DNA from: Synechocystis sp. PCC 7338 | GTDB taxonomy: Bacteria; Cyanobacteriota; Cyanobacteriia; Cyanobacteriales; Microcystaceae | Direction: 5' to 3' | Assembly (NCBI RefSeq): GCF_018282115.1 | Contig: NZ_CP054306.1 | Location: forward strand, 3,085,488 to 3,149,487 | Length of the DNA: 64,000 bases | In this document: positions 9,330 through 19,501 of the stretch, piece after piece | Layout: each line of letters begins with the position of its first letter | How positions within the stretch are numbered: the first letter of the stretch is position 1 | Translations under genes and position numbers: made by a program | Notes under the pieces: model-generated | What the model was told of the DNA's origin: nothing | The model's input: only the letters and a program-made list of their open reading frames with translations | Database searches by the model: none

Positions 9330-9950
9330 ATGAGCCCTATCTCTGGATCGTTAAGTGTGACCTATCCTATTGCGGAAACTTTCCATTCCCTACAGGGAGA
9401 GGGGGCTTGGGCTGGAGCTAATGCTTTTTTTATTCGCCTTGGGGGTTGCGATGTTCATTGCCCTTGGTGTGACCAAAAGGAAACCTGGCCTACCCAACAT
9501 CATCCCCGAAAAACTGTGACAGAACTGGTGCAACAGGCGGTTACAGCTAAACCTAGCTTTGTGGTGATTACGGGGGGAGAACCCCTCATGCATAACCTCC
9601 AATCCCTATGCCAAGCCCTGAAAAACCAAGGTTTACGTCTCCATTTGGAAACTTCTGGCGCTTATCCACTAACGGGTCAATTTGACTGGATTACCCTATC
9701 CCCCAAACCCTATAAACTACCCCAGGCAGAAATTTACTCCCTAGCCAACGAATTAAAAGTGATTATTAGCCAGGAGGAAGATTTTAGCTGGGCGGAAATG
9801 GCCGCAACCAAGGTCAAGGTAGATATCCCCCTCTATCTCCAGGCTGAATGGGGCACCGAAACGGCTAATGAAAGAATTTTTGACTATATTCTCTCCCACC
9901 CCCAATGGCGCTTGAGCATGCAAACCCATAAATATTTGGGCTTGCGCTAG
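9330..9950 (+). CDS. queE: 7-carboxy-7-deazaguanine synthase, radical SAM
   Basis: QueE converts 6-carboxytetrahydropterin to 7-carboxy-7-deazaguanine on the way to preQ0 and queuosine. The 206-residue length fits. The cluster-binding motif is the compact CX3CX2C (Cys40, Cys44, Cys47 in GGCDVHCPWCDQKETWP), with the SAM-binding TGGEPL near 81 and the N-terminal FHSLQGEGAWAGANAFFIRLGG typical of QueE. It stands alone on the plus strand between murD and sigD, with no other queuosine gene nearby. Confidence 0.93.
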   Translation: MSPISGSLSVTYPIAETFHSLQGEGAWAGANAFFIRLGGCDVHCPWCDQKETWPTQHHPRKTVTELVQQAVTAKPSFVVITGGEPLMHNLQSLCQALKNQGLRLHLETSGAYPLTGQFDWITLSPKPYKLPQAEIYSLANELKVIISQEEDFSWAEMAATKVKVDIPLYLQAEWGTETANERIFDYILSHPQWRLSMQTHKYLGLR

Positions 9951-10338
9951 TCTGAGGTTATTTGGCGGCCTTATTTTCAGTAATTGTGAAGTTCTCTCAT
10001 AATTAAGCTTAAAAACTTCTAAACCCAGATTAATCAAGCTTTCCGAGGCAGATTTTCCTGTTTTGATTGCTTCCTGATCCCTGGCGATCGCCCTTGATTG
10101 AGTATACACTTCACAAAAAACTTTACAAAACTTAAAGAATTGTTTAGTATTATTAGTGGATTGATCCCAGTCATTCCCTCCATAAATCTTCAGTTTCCAA
10201 TTTGGCCCAAACGCCCCCATCGGACAGGCATTATCCGTCATTTACTTAGCCCAGTCCGTCTCGGATATTACTAACGTGGCGTTCCCTGGGTTTATTGGTC
10301 TACCACTGCGATTCTCCCACTGCAATCCTTAATCCAAG
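9951..10338. other. 388-base intergenic region before sigD
   Basis: No convincing gene. A minus-strand frame (9753-10241) runs through here into queE, but it lies mostly antisense to queE and I do not recognise its product. The part next to sigD presumably holds the sigD promoter. One HIP1-like GGCGATCGCCC occurs near 10083. Confidence 0.5.
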
Positions 10339-11295
10339 ATGACTGCCAGAACCAGCCCCGATTCCGTCCGTGCCTATCTCAGAGAAATTGGTCGTGTGCC
10401 CCTGCTCACCCATGAAGAAGAGATTGTTTACGCTAAGCAAATTCAACAGGTTGTTAGTCTCAACGAAATCAAGAAGTCTTTAGCCGAAGGCAAGGATGGC
10501 GAGCCAGTTTCCCCCAGCGAGTGGGCCAAGGCTGCCGATTTGTCCATTCAAGAATTAGAGAAAACGATCAAAGAAGGGGAAAGGGCCAAGCGCAAAATGG
10601 TGGAGGCTAATCTCCGACTGGTAGTATCCGTCGCCAAAAAATATCTCAAGCGCAATCTAGATTTACTCGACCTCATCCAGGAAGGCACCATTGGTATGCA
10701 ACGGGGGGTGGAAAAATTTGACCCTACCAAAGGCTATCGATTCTCTACCTATGCCTATTGGTGGATCCGCCAGGCCATTACCCGGGCGATCGCCGAGAAG
10801 AGCCGCACTATTCGTCTACCGATCCACATTACGGAAAAGTTAAACAAAATTAAAAAAGCCCAACGTCAACTTTCCCAGGAAAAAGGCCGGGCCGCTTCCA
10901 TTGCGGAATTGGCGGAACATTTAGAGTTAACGCCCAAACAAGTACGGGAATATTTGGAACGCTCCCGCCATCCCCTTTCCTTGGATCTAAGGGTAGGGGA
11001 CAATCAAGATACGGAGTTGGGGGATTTGTTGGAAGATGACGGTCCTTTGCCGGAGGATTTTGCCACCTATGCCTCCCTACAGTTGGATCTCGATAGCCTG
11101 ATGGCGGAATTAACGCCCCAACAACGGGAAGTTTTAATTCTTCGCTTTGGTCTTAATGATGGCCAACCCCTCACCCTGGCAAGCATCGGCTCCATGCTAA
11201 GCATCAGTCGGGAACGGGTACGGCAGATTGAACGGGAAGCCTTGAATAAATTGCGCAAACGCAAGTCCATGATCCAAGAATACTTAGCTAGCTAA
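10339..11295 (+). CDS. sigD: group 2 RNA polymerase sigma factor SigD
   Basis: A 318-residue sigma-70 family protein without the long region 1.1 of the primary factor, so group 2. Region 1.2 is [18 protein letters not shown]. Regions 2.1-2.4 run from [19 protein letters not shown] to the -10 reading helix [20 protein letters not shown]. Region 3 follows, and region 4.2 contains the helix-turn-helix [20 protein letters not shown]. In Synechocystis SigD is a light- and stress-related non-essential sigma factor. The assignment to SigD rather than SigB/C/E rests on length and my memory of the murD-queE-sigD order in PCC 6803. Confidence 0.92.
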   Translation: MTARTSPDSVRAYLREIGRVPLLTHEEEIVYAKQIQQVVSLNEIKKSLAEGKDGEPVSPSEWAKAADLSIQELEKTIKEGERAKRKMVEANLRLVVSVAKKYLKRNLDLLDLIQEGTIGMQRGVEKFDPTKGYRFSTYAYWWIRQAITRAIAEKSRTIRLPIHITEKLNKIKKAQRQLSQEKGRAASIAELAEHLELTPKQVREYLERSRHPLSLDLRVGDNQDTELGDLLEDDGPLPEDFATYASLQLDLDSLMAELTPQQREVLILRFGLNDGQPLTLASIGSMLSISRERVRQIEREALNKLRKRKSMIQEYLAS

Positions 11296-11454
11296 AGAAA
11301 AGCTAACTTTCATTACATTTCTTCTGGTTTTCCCCAGATCGATGCCCTAAAAACCGTATAATCCCTACCAGCATTTTTAAGAAATGTAAAAAATTTTAAC
11401 AATTGTCCTTTTCAGCAAACCTCACCCTCGGAATAAAAGAGATAACAATAAACT

Positions 11455-12042
11455 ATGCGAGTCACCTTTGCCGCCACCGAACAGTTACAACTTCAGCAGT
11501 CTGACCCCCTGCCCAGTTTGCAACACTATCTGCGTCAACCTCAACGCCTCGTTCAGACGATCGCCGACCCGAAATTGATGGAAGTGTTACCAGGCGATCG
11601 GTTTAGATTGAAAATGCGGCCGCTCAACTTTTTAGATATTTATCATTTTCAACCCACAGTTGTGCTTAAAGTGTGGTCCAATGCCACCGGCACGGTATTT
11701 TTAGAATCGGAAAGTTGTGAAATCCGGGGCATTGACTACATTAATCATCGCTTTAGTTTGCAATTAAAAGGTCGTTTGGCTCCCTATCGCCAAGATGGCC
11801 ATACCCTCCTTCAGGGCAAAGCGGATTTGCAGGTGGGTGTAGATTTACCCCAGGCGCTGTGGTTGACCCCAAAACCTTTGCTAGAAATGGCGGCTAATGG
11901 TCTATTGCGGGGAGTTTTAGCCCGCATCAAACAACGACTCCAAGGACAACTATTGGCAGACTATCAACAGTGGTTGGCCCAGCAAAATGGTAGCTTAGTA
12001 ATCCAGGCTTCTCCCGCCGCTGAAGCTTTGGAACCAATTTAG
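11455..12042 (+). CDS. DUF1997 family protein
   Basis: A 195-residue soluble protein resembling the DUF1997 family, conserved in cyanobacteria and plastid-bearing plants. Visible features are the central stretch LNFLDIYHFQPTVVLKVW and the C-terminal LWLTPKPLLEMAANGLLRGVLARIKQRL. No catalytic motif or signal peptide is apparent and the function is unknown. It lies between sigD and sfsA on the same strand with gaps of 159 and 53 bases. I am sure of the coding region and moderately sure of the family. Confidence 0.85.
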   Translation: MRVTFAATEQLQLQQSDPLPSLQHYLRQPQRLVQTIADPKLMEVLPGDRFRLKMRPLNFLDIYHFQPTVVLKVWSNATGTVFLESESCEIRGIDYINHRFSLQLKGRLAPYRQDGHTLLQGKADLQVGVDLPQALWLTPKPLLEMAANGLLRGVLARIKQRLQGQLLADYQQWLAQQNGSLVIQASPAAEALEPI

Positions 12043-12095
12043 TTGGAAAACTTTTTGCAGACGATCTCATAACTGGGCGTAATTAAACAAAATTA

Positions 12096-12809
12096 ATGGA
12101 CTTTTTCTATCCCTATCCGCCCTTAATTGCCGGCATTTTGGTAAAACGTTACAAGCGTTTTTTGGCTGATGTGGAGTTGGATAACGGTGAGATAGTTACA
12201 GCCCATTGTCCTAACACTGGACCGATGACAGGGGTGTGCCAAGTTGGAGCGAAAGTTTATCTCTCTAAGAGTGATAATCCCCAACGTAAATTGGCCTATA
12301 CCTGGGAAATCATCGAAATTGATGGTACCTGGGTTGGGGTAAATACCGGTTTACCTAATCGGGTCATCAAGCAAGCTTTCGCTGATAAAATTTTTCCCAA
12401 TTTAACAAATAGCTACGATGCCTTTAAACCCGAAGTTGCCTATGGTAAGGATAAAAAAAGTCGCATTGACTTTTTGCTTACTAAGCCAGAACAAAAATCT
12501 ATTTATGTAGAAGTAAAAAATACCACCCTAGCCCAAGAAAAATTGGCTCTATTTCCCGATACAGAAACCACTAGGGGGCAAAAACATCTCCAGGAGTTGA
12601 TAGATATTCTCCCCACCGCCCGGGCGGTGATGCTTTACTTTATCAATCGGGGGGATTGTACTCATTTCTCCCCTGGGGATGCCTACGATCGCCGTTATGG
12701 GGAACTATTCCGTCAGGCGATCGCCGCTGGGGTGGAGGTGATGCCCTGCCGCTTTGAGGTCAGTCCAGAGGGGGTCAAGTTTTTAGGCATGGCGGAGTTG
12801 ATGGCTTGA
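12096..12809 (+). CDS. sfsA: SfsA family DNA/RNA nuclease-like protein
   Basis: SfsA (sugar fermentation stimulation protein) homologue of 237 residues, the usual length. The N-terminal OB-like part contains VKRYKRFLADVELDNGEIVTAHCPNTGPM. The C-terminal part has a PD-(D/E)XK-like core: RIDFLL (about 122-127) followed by YVEVKNTTL (about 138-146). The E. coli protein was named for its effect on maltose metabolism and binds DNA nonspecifically. The molecular role is unsettled. Confidence 0.93.
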   Translation: MDFFYPYPPLIAGILVKRYKRFLADVELDNGEIVTAHCPNTGPMTGVCQVGAKVYLSKSDNPQRKLAYTWEIIEIDGTWVGVNTGLPNRVIKQAFADKIFPNLTNSYDAFKPEVAYGKDKKSRIDFLLTKPEQKSIYVEVKNTTLAQEKLALFPDTETTRGQKHLQELIDILPTARAVMLYFINRGDCTHFSPGDAYDRRYGELFRQAIAAGVEVMPCRFEVSPEGVKFLGMAELMA

Positions 12810-12867
12810 CGATTTGTTCGGAGGGTTAAAATAGACTATCTCCCTAGTTTTAGTCCCTCCTACTACC

Positions 12868-13503
12868 ATGGCCACCACTGCCGATGACGTCTGGCAAATA
12901 TTAGCTGAACTTGCCGCCTCCCAAAAACAGACCCAGCAAAATTTGCGTGAGACCGAGCGCCTCTTTAAGGAACAAGGCCAAGAGCTTGATCGCCGCTTTC
13001 AAGAGACAGAACGCCGTTTCCAAGAAACTGATCGCCGTTTCCAAGAGACAGAGCGTTACATCAAACGAGTTAGCAAGAATGTGGGTAAACTCAGTAATCG
13101 GTTAGGGGAATTTGTGGAATGGCAAGTTAGACCCGCTGTAGTGGGCCTGTTTCAGGATAGAGGCATTGACGTCCATGAATTTCATCCTGGCGTATCGGTA
13201 CAACGGGAAGATGGAGGATTAGAAATTGACCTGTTAGTAGTCAATGAAACCCAAGCCATTTTAATTGAAGTAAAAAGTAAGTTAACGGAAAAGGATGTGG
13301 ATGAGCATCTGGAGCGATTGGGTAAATTCAAACAGTTTATGCCCCGTTACCGCGATGTCAAAGCTTTAGGCGCAGTGGCCGCCATGGTGTTAAGTCAAGA
13401 GGTGGTTAACTATGCCTATGGTAAAGGCCTGTTTGTGTTAGCTCCGTCGGGGGACACATTGGTAATTTTAAATGATGCCAATTTTCAGCCTAACTATTGG
13501 TAG
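12868..13503 (+). CDS. DUF3782-type protein with PD-(D/E)XK nuclease-like fold
   Basis: A 211-residue protein with two parts. Residues 15-75 form a charged coiled coil with three consecutive RRFQET(E/D) heptads. Residues 80-205 carry the nuclease-like core: Asp in LEIDLLVV (about 124-131) and IEVKSK (about 137-142), spaced as in PD-(D/E)XK enzymes. This matches the DUF3782 group, common in cyanobacteria in variable copy number. The nuclease activity and target are unproven. It follows sfsA, itself PD-(D/E)XK-like, by 58 bases. Confidence 0.85.
   Translation: MATTADDVWQILAELAASQKQTQQNLRETERLFKEQGQELDRRFQETERRFQETDRRFQETERYIKRVSKNVGKLSNRLGEFVEWQVRPAVVGLFQDRGIDVHEFHPGVSVQREDGGLEIDLLVVNETQAILIEVKSKLTEKDVDEHLERLGKFKQFMPRYRDVKALGAVAAMVLSQEVVNYAYGKGLFVLAPSGDTLVILNDANFQPNYW
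12991..13053 (+). repeat. three tandem 21-base units inside the coiled coil
   Basis: Three in-frame units of 21 bases at 12991, 13012 and 13033 encode RRFQETE/D three times. They differ at only a few positions, so the coiled coil has grown by recent duplication and copy number is likely to vary between strains. Confidence 0.85.
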
Positions 13504-13672
13504 ATTAGGGAACAATATTAATGTTAAAATTCCCCTCTTATTTCCTTAATTTTGGTGATAAATCAGAGAAAAAAATTTGCTATTTGCAGAGCTTTAGTGA
13601 ACAGCTTTAACAGTAAAATTGCCAGTTTACAAACAAATTTTAAGGGGAAAACTTAGCTGGTAATAAGTAAAA

Positions 13673-15766
13673 TTATTTAACTTGTAGAGCCGTAATTACC
13701 ACCGTATTGATAATATCCTCCACCAAACACCCCCGACTTAGATCATTAACTGGTTTATTTAATCCCTGTAAAATGGGGCCAATGGCAATCGCCTTTGTTT
13801 CTCTCTGCACTGCTTTATAGGTATTATTCCCCGTATTTAAATCGGGAAAAATAAACACCGTTGCTTTACCGGCCACTGCCGACCCTGGCATTTTCTGGGC
13901 CGCCACTGTGGAATCTACTGCCGCATCATACTGAATGGGGCCTTCCAGCGCTAAATCCGGTTCCCTTTCCTTGGCGATCGCCGTGGCTTGACGAACTTTT
14001 TCCACATCCGCCCCCTGTCCAGAAGAACCAGAGGAATAGGACAATAGGGCTACCCTGGGCTCAATGTCAAAATTCTTGGCCGTAGCGGCAGAAGTAAGGG
14101 CAATTTCTGCTAACTGTTCCGCATTGGGGTCGGGGTTAACAGCACAATCTCCATACACCAAAACCCGGTCGTCCAAACACATAAAAAAGACTGAAGAAAC
14201 TAGGGAAAAACCTGGCTGGGTTTTAATGATTTGTAAAGCAGGGCGCACCGTATGTTGGGTGGTATTGACGGAGCCAGAAACCATGCCATCTGCTTCCCCC
14301 AAATGCACCATCATGGTACCGAAATAGGAAATATCAGTGAGGGTATCCCTGGCCATGGCCAGGGTTACGCCCTTATGTTTACGTAGCTGGTAATAGGTTT
14401 CGGCGTAGCGTTCCCGATCAGGGCTAGTTTTGGGGTCAATGAGGCGAACGTTGCCCAAATCCAGGCCAATGTGATGAATTTTCACCGTTTGCTCGATCGC
14501 CTCAATGTTTCCGAGTAAAGTCAAACGGACAATGCCATGGTTAATTAAACTGGCGGCGGCTTTGAGAATGCGGACTTCTTCCCCTTCTGGGAGAACAATG
14601 TGTCGTTGGGTGGCGGTGGCTGCCTGAACTAGATTGTAGAGAAAGAGTTTGGGAGTAATGCCCTGACTGCGGATCGTTTTGAGATAATTGAGTAATTTTT
14701 CTCCATCAATTTGTCGTTGAAACAGGGCAATGCTGTGGCGAATTTTATAGTTATCAGTGGGGCTTAGGGCGGGGTGGAGAGCTTCTAAACGGGAAGAAGT
14801 TTCGTGGGTGTGGGTGCTGGTTAGCAATAGAGGAGGGGCATCGGGTAAGCCCTCAATTAATTTCATAATGGCCGGTTCGGGATGGTAGTCCGCGGTGAGC
14901 AAAATACCGGCAATGCTGGGGTAGTTGAGGGAGCGGTGGGCCTGCATCGCCCCCAAAATAATGTCTCCCCGATCGCCAGGGGTGATAATTAAAGTATTTT
15001 TTTCGTGCAACCAATGGAGGGCATGGGAAATGTGCATAGCTACCACCAAGTGCTGATAAACCAAGTTATCGAGCAAATCCGCACCGCTCAGCACTTGAGC
15101 ATTTAAACCGGTGACAATTTCCCTCAGACGTAGGCTTTTCAGCATGCTGTCCTGGGGAATAGTGCCCAATACCATCGGGAGATCGCCATAATGCTGTTCC
15201 AGTTGGGCTTGAATTTCTGTAGCTAATTCCGGCTGGACTCGGTTAATAATTACTCCCACTACCTGACAAGACTCCTCTTCATAGGAATTCAGGGCCATAT
15301 CAATGGGCTGCAAACTATCGGCAATGGTGTTACCCATGGCATTACCCAATAGCAAAATGGGACAGTTCAACATCTTGGCGATCATGGTATTGAGGTTAAA
15401 CTCAAAAGCCGACTCCTCCCCCAAATAATCCGAGCCTTCACAGAGGATAAAATCTACCTGATCCGCCAAATGGCGATATTTAGCCAAAATTCGGTCTAAT
15501 ACCTGATCAATGGCCCCATCTGAGGCTAAACTTACCGCTTCGTAGAAATACAAACCAAAGGAATCAGTATAGGTTTGTTGGAGACGAAAATTTTCCAGCA
15601 CCAGAACAATATTGTTATCATGTTTGCCATTAACTGGGTCTTGGATAATGGGACGAAAATAGGCAATACGGGTAGTTTTTTTGAGAATTAAGTCTAAAAT
15701 ACCCAATACCACCAGGGATTTACCACTGCGGGCTTCGGTGGTGCTCAAATATAGGGAACTAGTCAT
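13673..15766 (-). CDS. pta: phosphate acetyltransferase
   Basis: Pta interconverts acetyl-CoA and acetyl phosphate. The 697-residue long form has three parts. The N-terminal BioD-like P-loop domain (STTEARSGKS, 8-17) is followed by a central DRTGG domain (about 215-330). The C-terminal catalytic PTA_PTB domain begins at IVLPEGEEVRILKAA (about 390) and contains SYSSGSSGQGADVEKVRQA. A distinct acetyl-CoA hydrolase-like gene lies 650 bases upstream on the same strand, putting two acetyl-CoA enzymes side by side. No acetate kinase gene is adjacent. Confidence 0.96.
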   Translation of the reverse strand: MTSSLYLSTTEARSGKSLVVLGILDLILKKTTRIAYFRPIIQDPVNGKHDNNIVLVLENFRLQQTYTDSFGLYFYEAVSLASDGAIDQVLDRILAKYRHLADQVDFILCEGSDYLGEESAFEFNLNTMIAKMLNCPILLLGNAMGNTIADSLQPIDMALNSYEEESCQVVGVIINRVQPELATEIQAQLEQHYGDLPMVLGTIPQDSMLKSLRLREIVTGLNAQVLSGADLLDNLVYQHLVVAMHISHALHWLHEKNTLIITPGDRGDIILGAMQAHRSLNYPSIAGILLTADYHPEPAIMKLIEGLPDAPPLLLTSTHTHETSSRLEALHPALSPTDNYKIRHSIALFQRQIDGEKLLNYLKTIRSQGITPKLFLYNLVQAATATQRHIVLPEGEEVRILKAAASLINHGIVRLTLLGNIEAIEQTVKIHHIGLDLGNVRLIDPKTSPDRERYAETYYQLRKHKGVTLAMARDTLTDISYFGTMMVHLGEADGMVSGSVNTTQHTVRPALQIIKTQPGFSLVSSVFFMCLDDRVLVYGDCAVNPDPNAEQLAEIALTSAATAKNFDIEPRVALLSYSSGSSGQGADVEKVRQATAIAKEREPDLALEGPIQYDAAVDSTVAAQKMPGSAVAGKATVFIFPDLNTGNNTYKAVQRETKAIAIGPILQGLNKPVNDLSRGCLVEDIINTVVITALQVK

Positions 15767-16415
15767 AATTTAAATAGCCTCAACATAGCTAGTAATGGTT
15801 TTATCCAGAAAAATTCACTAAAACTGTTTCCCCGGAGAACCTGATCCGCAATTGAGTATTAACCATTACAAATTACTCTTTTTCATTGCCCCACATACCT
15901 AATTAGTAACTCTTTTTCCAAAGGAATAAATTATAATTTAGTAAAGTTTTATGAAGCAAATCCAGTAGATCTAAAGACGTATTTAAAAAGCCAAGAAAGA
16001 TTTCATGACCTCTATCATCAATCTAGTACATCTCTAGCTTAAAAAGTTGCGTTTTGCAAAAAAGCCCCTGTGATCAAGAGTGGTAAAAAAATGCTAATAT
16101 TTCATAGGCTGGATACAAAACCGAAAAAATATTCCCCTGCATTACCCATTTATGAATCGAACAGGTTTTAGAAGGAAGAGTTTATCCAGCCATAATGGCC
16201 ATGGGGGTTGTGATCACACCCAACATAGCCAATACACTGATAATTTTGAGAAAAAGATTAAAGAATATCGATTTCTATTCACTCCTAAATGACTTTGCCA
16301 TTCAGTTTAGCCCGATTTATGGTGGATTTCAGGATTAATCAGGTCAAAAGGGTGGCCAACAGTGAGACAGTAAAAATAAAACTAGCTGAAGACGTTGGAA
16401 TGACGATCAAATCTG
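15767..16415. other. 649-base AT-rich intergenic region before pta
   Basis: No firm gene. It is AT-rich compared with the flanks, with promoter-like words such as TTATAATTTA near 15929. A plus-strand frame of about 60 codons without an ATG (ending LKTYLKSQERFHDLYHQ, stop near 16040) and a short hydrophobic minus-strand frame (LKIISVLAMLGVITTPMAIM, about 16182-16250) are present. Both lack a credible start, so I treat the region as regulatory or decayed DNA. Confidence 0.45.
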
Positions 16416-18308
16416 CTAATTGAAAAACATTTTTAATGCATAAACCCCTTCACTCATACGGCGTTCTAGGCGAAAGTTCATTTTCTCGAATAGGTGCAAC
16501 ATGGCCCGATTTTCCAGCAAAACATCGGCGGTAAAACCAAGTAAACCTTGTTTTTTGGCCAATTGGGTCAAATAATTCAACAATAAAGTACCAATGCCCT
16601 GTTTGTGGTAGTCATCCCGCACAACAAAGGCTACTTCCGCTGTGTGGCTATCTTCGTTAAGGGCATACTGACCGACTCCGACAATGACCTCTTGATGTTG
16701 TTGTTTGACAATCGCCAGAATAATTATTTCTTCGTTGTAGTTAATCACCGAAAATTGTTGTAATCTCTGGTGGGGCATATCAGTACGTACCGACATAAAA
16801 CGTCGCACCAAACTTTCATCGGAAAGGGCATAAAAGAAATTTTTTAAGTTAGGTTCATCGTTAAATTTCACTGGTCTAAGCCATAATTCCAACCCGGTGC
16901 GGGTGGTGCGATAGGTTTCCAGATGTTCAGGATACTCCCCTTGTTGCCCGGTAATAAAAGCCTGGTCAGCATAAATTAAATGATGCTTTTTCGCCTGCTC
17001 AATTAACCAAGGACGAAATTTGGGATGGGCGATCGCCGTTAACTGCATGGCCCGTTCCCGAATATTTTTACCATGGAGATAGGCAATGCCATACTCTGTG
17101 ACCACGTAATGAATGTCCCCCCGATTAAGGGTAATGCCCACCCCTTCCCGGAGAAAAGGCACAATGCGGGAAATGGTGTCATTTTCGGCGGTGGATTCCA
17201 GAGCTAAAATGGTACGCCCCCCTTTGGCCATTACTGCTCCCCGCATAAAATCTGCTTGGCCACCGATGCCACTGTAAAAATTGCTGCCCAGGGATTCGGC
17301 GGTGGATTGTCCTGTCAAATCAATTTCTAGGGCACTATTGATGGCCACCATATTGTTGTGGTTGGCAATGGTAATGGGATGATTGGTGTAATCAACGGTG
17401 CGAAATTCCACAGCGGGATTATCGTTTAAATAGTCGTAGGTATCCCTACTACCCATGCAAAAAGTTGCCACCACTTTGCCCCGATTTCTCGTTTTTTGAC
17501 TATTATTTACCGCCCCACTTTTAAGCAGTTGCACCAGCCCATCGGAAATTAATTCCGTATGCACCCCCAAATTTTTTTTGTTACTTAAATAACTCAACAT
17601 TGCATCGGGAATACTGCCATAACCCACCTGAATGGTGTCCCCGTCCTGGATTAGACTGGCGACATATTTACCAATGCGTCCGGCGAGAATATTGTCCCGC
17701 TCCATTTGATATTCCAACAGCGGTTCATCATGGGCAATGATATAGTCCAATTTTTCCAGGGCAATGAACCCATCCCCATGGATTCTTGGCACTTTGCTGT
17801 TCATTTGGGCAATGACTAAAGACGCCTGCTCCACTGCCGCTTTGACAATATCCACACTCACCCCCAAATTGACATAGCCATGGTCATCGGGATAGGAAGT
17901 TTGAATTAGGGCCACGTCGATGGGCACAAATCCCTGCTCAAATAATCCCGGTACTTGGGAAAGAAAAATGGGGGTATAGTCTGCTAGGCCTTCATTAACG
18001 GCGCTACGGGTGTGGTGGCCGATGAAAAAGGAATTATGGCGGAAGTTTTTGGCAAATTTGCTATCGGTATAGGGCGCTAAACCGAGGGTCCAGACCTGGA
18101 GCACTTCCGCATCAAATAAGGATTTGGGATGGGCTTGTACATAGTTAACCAACTCCTGCACCAGGTATTGAGGTTCACCACAGGCCGTGCTGATAAATAG
18201 GCGATCACCCCGGTGAATATGGCTAAAAATTTCACTGTTGGATGCAAACTTTTGGGGATATTGGTTTTTTAATTGGGCTAATCGTTCTTGACGATCAGAA
18301 TTAACCAT
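16416..18308 (-). CDS. acetyl-CoA hydrolase/transferase fused to a GNAT acetyltransferase domain
   Basis: A 630-residue two-domain protein. Residues about 10-435 are a CoA-transferase family I / acetyl-CoA hydrolase domain, similar to 4-hydroxybutyrate CoA-transferases (IHRGDRLFISTACGEPQYL at the start; GIGGQADFMRGAVMAKGG; the late HYVVTEYGIAYLHGKNIRERA segment). Residues about 475-628 are a GNAT N-acetyltransferase domain, with the acetyl-CoA loop DDYHKQGIGTLLLNYLTQLA and the closing NRAMLHLFEKMNFRLERRM. The combination links CoA-ester chemistry to protein or small-molecule acetylation. The acyl group used and the GNAT target are unknown. Confidence 0.88.
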   Translation of the reverse strand: MVNSDRQERLAQLKNQYPQKFASNSEIFSHIHRGDRLFISTACGEPQYLVQELVNYVQAHPKSLFDAEVLQVWTLGLAPYTDSKFAKNFRHNSFFIGHHTRSAVNEGLADYTPIFLSQVPGLFEQGFVPIDVALIQTSYPDDHGYVNLGVSVDIVKAAVEQASLVIAQMNSKVPRIHGDGFIALEKLDYIIAHDEPLLEYQMERDNILAGRIGKYVASLIQDGDTIQVGYGSIPDAMLSYLSNKKNLGVHTELISDGLVQLLKSGAVNNSQKTRNRGKVVATFCMGSRDTYDYLNDNPAVEFRTVDYTNHPITIANHNNMVAINSALEIDLTGQSTAESLGSNFYSGIGGQADFMRGAVMAKGGRTILALESTAENDTISRIVPFLREGVGITLNRGDIHYVVTEYGIAYLHGKNIRERAMQLTAIAHPKFRPWLIEQAKKHHLIYADQAFITGQQGEYPEHLETYRTTRTGLELWLRPVKFNDEPNLKNFFYALSDESLVRRFMSVRTDMPHQRLQQFSVINYNEEIIILAIVKQQHQEVIVGVGQYALNEDSHTAEVAFVVRDDYHKQGIGTLLLNYLTQLAKKQGLLGFTADVLLENRAMLHLFEKMNFRLERRMSEGVYALKMFFN

Positions 18309-18454
18309 GGTGCTTGACCGGGAAGAGTAAGGACAAGTATCTCGTCACCGAAGATGTTGCCGTTAATAAAGGTGAGGGTGTATCCCCCCATCAACAACGG
18401 GCAACTTTGTTTCTCCAAGTTTACAGGCTCACCCTCCAGCCAAGGTTAGATCGC

Positions 18455-19417
18455 CTATCCTCGTCCGACTTCTGCCAAGATTTCCGCTAGAATTTCTCCT
18501 GCTCCCTGTTCCCGGAGTTTGAGTGCAAGATCCTGTCCCAATTTTTCCGCTTCGTTCCGGGGGGCACTGAGGGCATCCTTAATCAACCTTTGGCCATCCA
18601 AACTGGCTACCATGCCGGTGAGAGTCAGATTATCTCCGTCTAAATGGGTATTAACACCAATCGGCACTTGGCAACCCCCTTCCAATTGGCGCAGAAAGGC
18701 CCGTTCCGCTAAGCAACGATCCCGACTATCTTCGTCTTCCAAAACTTTTAGGAGGCTGAGAATTTCCCCATCGCCGTCCCGACATTCAATACCCAGGGCC
18801 CCCTGACCCACCGCATGGAGGGAAATTTCCGGGGGAATGAGTTGATCAATGCGATTGGCCATGTCTAAGCGCTCCAGACCAGCGGCGGCCAAAATGATGG
18901 CATCGTACTCATTGCTATCTAATTTGGCCAAACGGGTATTAACGTTGCCCCGCACATCCTTAAAAGTTAAATGGGGAAAGTGGTACCGCAGTTGGGCCAG
19001 GCGGCGGAGGGAAGAAGTTCCAATTACAGCCCCTTCCGGCAGGGAAGCCAGGTCTTTGCCTTGGTGTTTGGCGTTGAGAACCAAAGCATCGGCGGGGTTA
19101 ACCCTTTTGGTAACGCAACCGAGCATCAAGCCCGCTGGTAAATTGGTGGGCAAATCCTTGAGGGAATGGACGGCTAAGTCGGTTCTTTTGGCCAGCATGC
19201 CGTCTTCCAATTCCTTGGTGAACAGTCCTTTATCACCAATTTTGGCCAGGGCCACGTCCAAGACAATGTCCCCTTGGGTATTCATGGTTTCGACATCAAA
19301 TTGGCGATCGGGGAAGTGCTTTTGTAATTCTTCCTGCACCCAATAGGTTTGCACGAGGGCTAGTTGGCTTTTCCGTGAGCCTATCCGAACTGTGGGAGCA
19401 GAGGTCGAAACAGTCAT
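18455..19417 (-). CDS. hemC: hydroxymethylbilane synthase (porphobilinogen deaminase)
   Basis: HemC joins four porphobilinogens into hydroxymethylbilane for heme, chlorophyll and bilin synthesis. The 320-residue protein starts with the typical [18 protein letters not shown] (10-27). It contains [27 protein letters not shown] and the cofactor-attachment Cys in [11 protein letters not shown] (about 245-255), where the dipyrromethane is bound. It is transcribed away from the membrane-protein gene at 19502. Confidence 0.97.
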   Translation of the reverse strand: MTVSTSAPTVRIGSRKSQLALVQTYWVQEELQKHFPDRQFDVETMNTQGDIVLDVALAKIGDKGLFTKELEDGMLAKRTDLAVHSLKDLPTNLPAGLMLGCVTKRVNPADALVLNAKHQGKDLASLPEGAVIGTSSLRRLAQLRYHFPHLTFKDVRGNVNTRLAKLDSNEYDAIILAAAGLERLDMANRIDQLIPPEISLHAVGQGALGIECRDGDGEILSLLKVLEDEDSRDRCLAERAFLRQLEGGCQVPIGVNTHLDGDNLTLTGMVASLDGQRLIKDALSAPRNEAEKLGQDLALKLREQGAGEILAEILAEVGRG

Positions 19418-19501
19418 GAAACTTAAAAAATATTGTTAAAAATAGACTCGATCTAGCATAGCATCAGAGGCTATCGGCCTTGGTTCTCCTTCTGTAAAGC
19501 A

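Noticed and set aside
9753-10241. A 162-codon minus-strand frame across the 3' half of queE and the gap before sigD
   Set aside because: Much of it is antisense to queE, the product matches no family I know, and no ribosome-binding site stands out.
15870-16040. An open plus-strand stretch of about 60 codons
   Set aside because: It has no ATG, GTG or TTG with a ribosome-binding site, and the region is AT-rich, where long chance frames are less telling.
16182-16250. A short hydrophobic minus-strand peptide resembling a type I toxin
   Set aside because: It has no usable start codon in frame and no antisense RNA signal that I can see.
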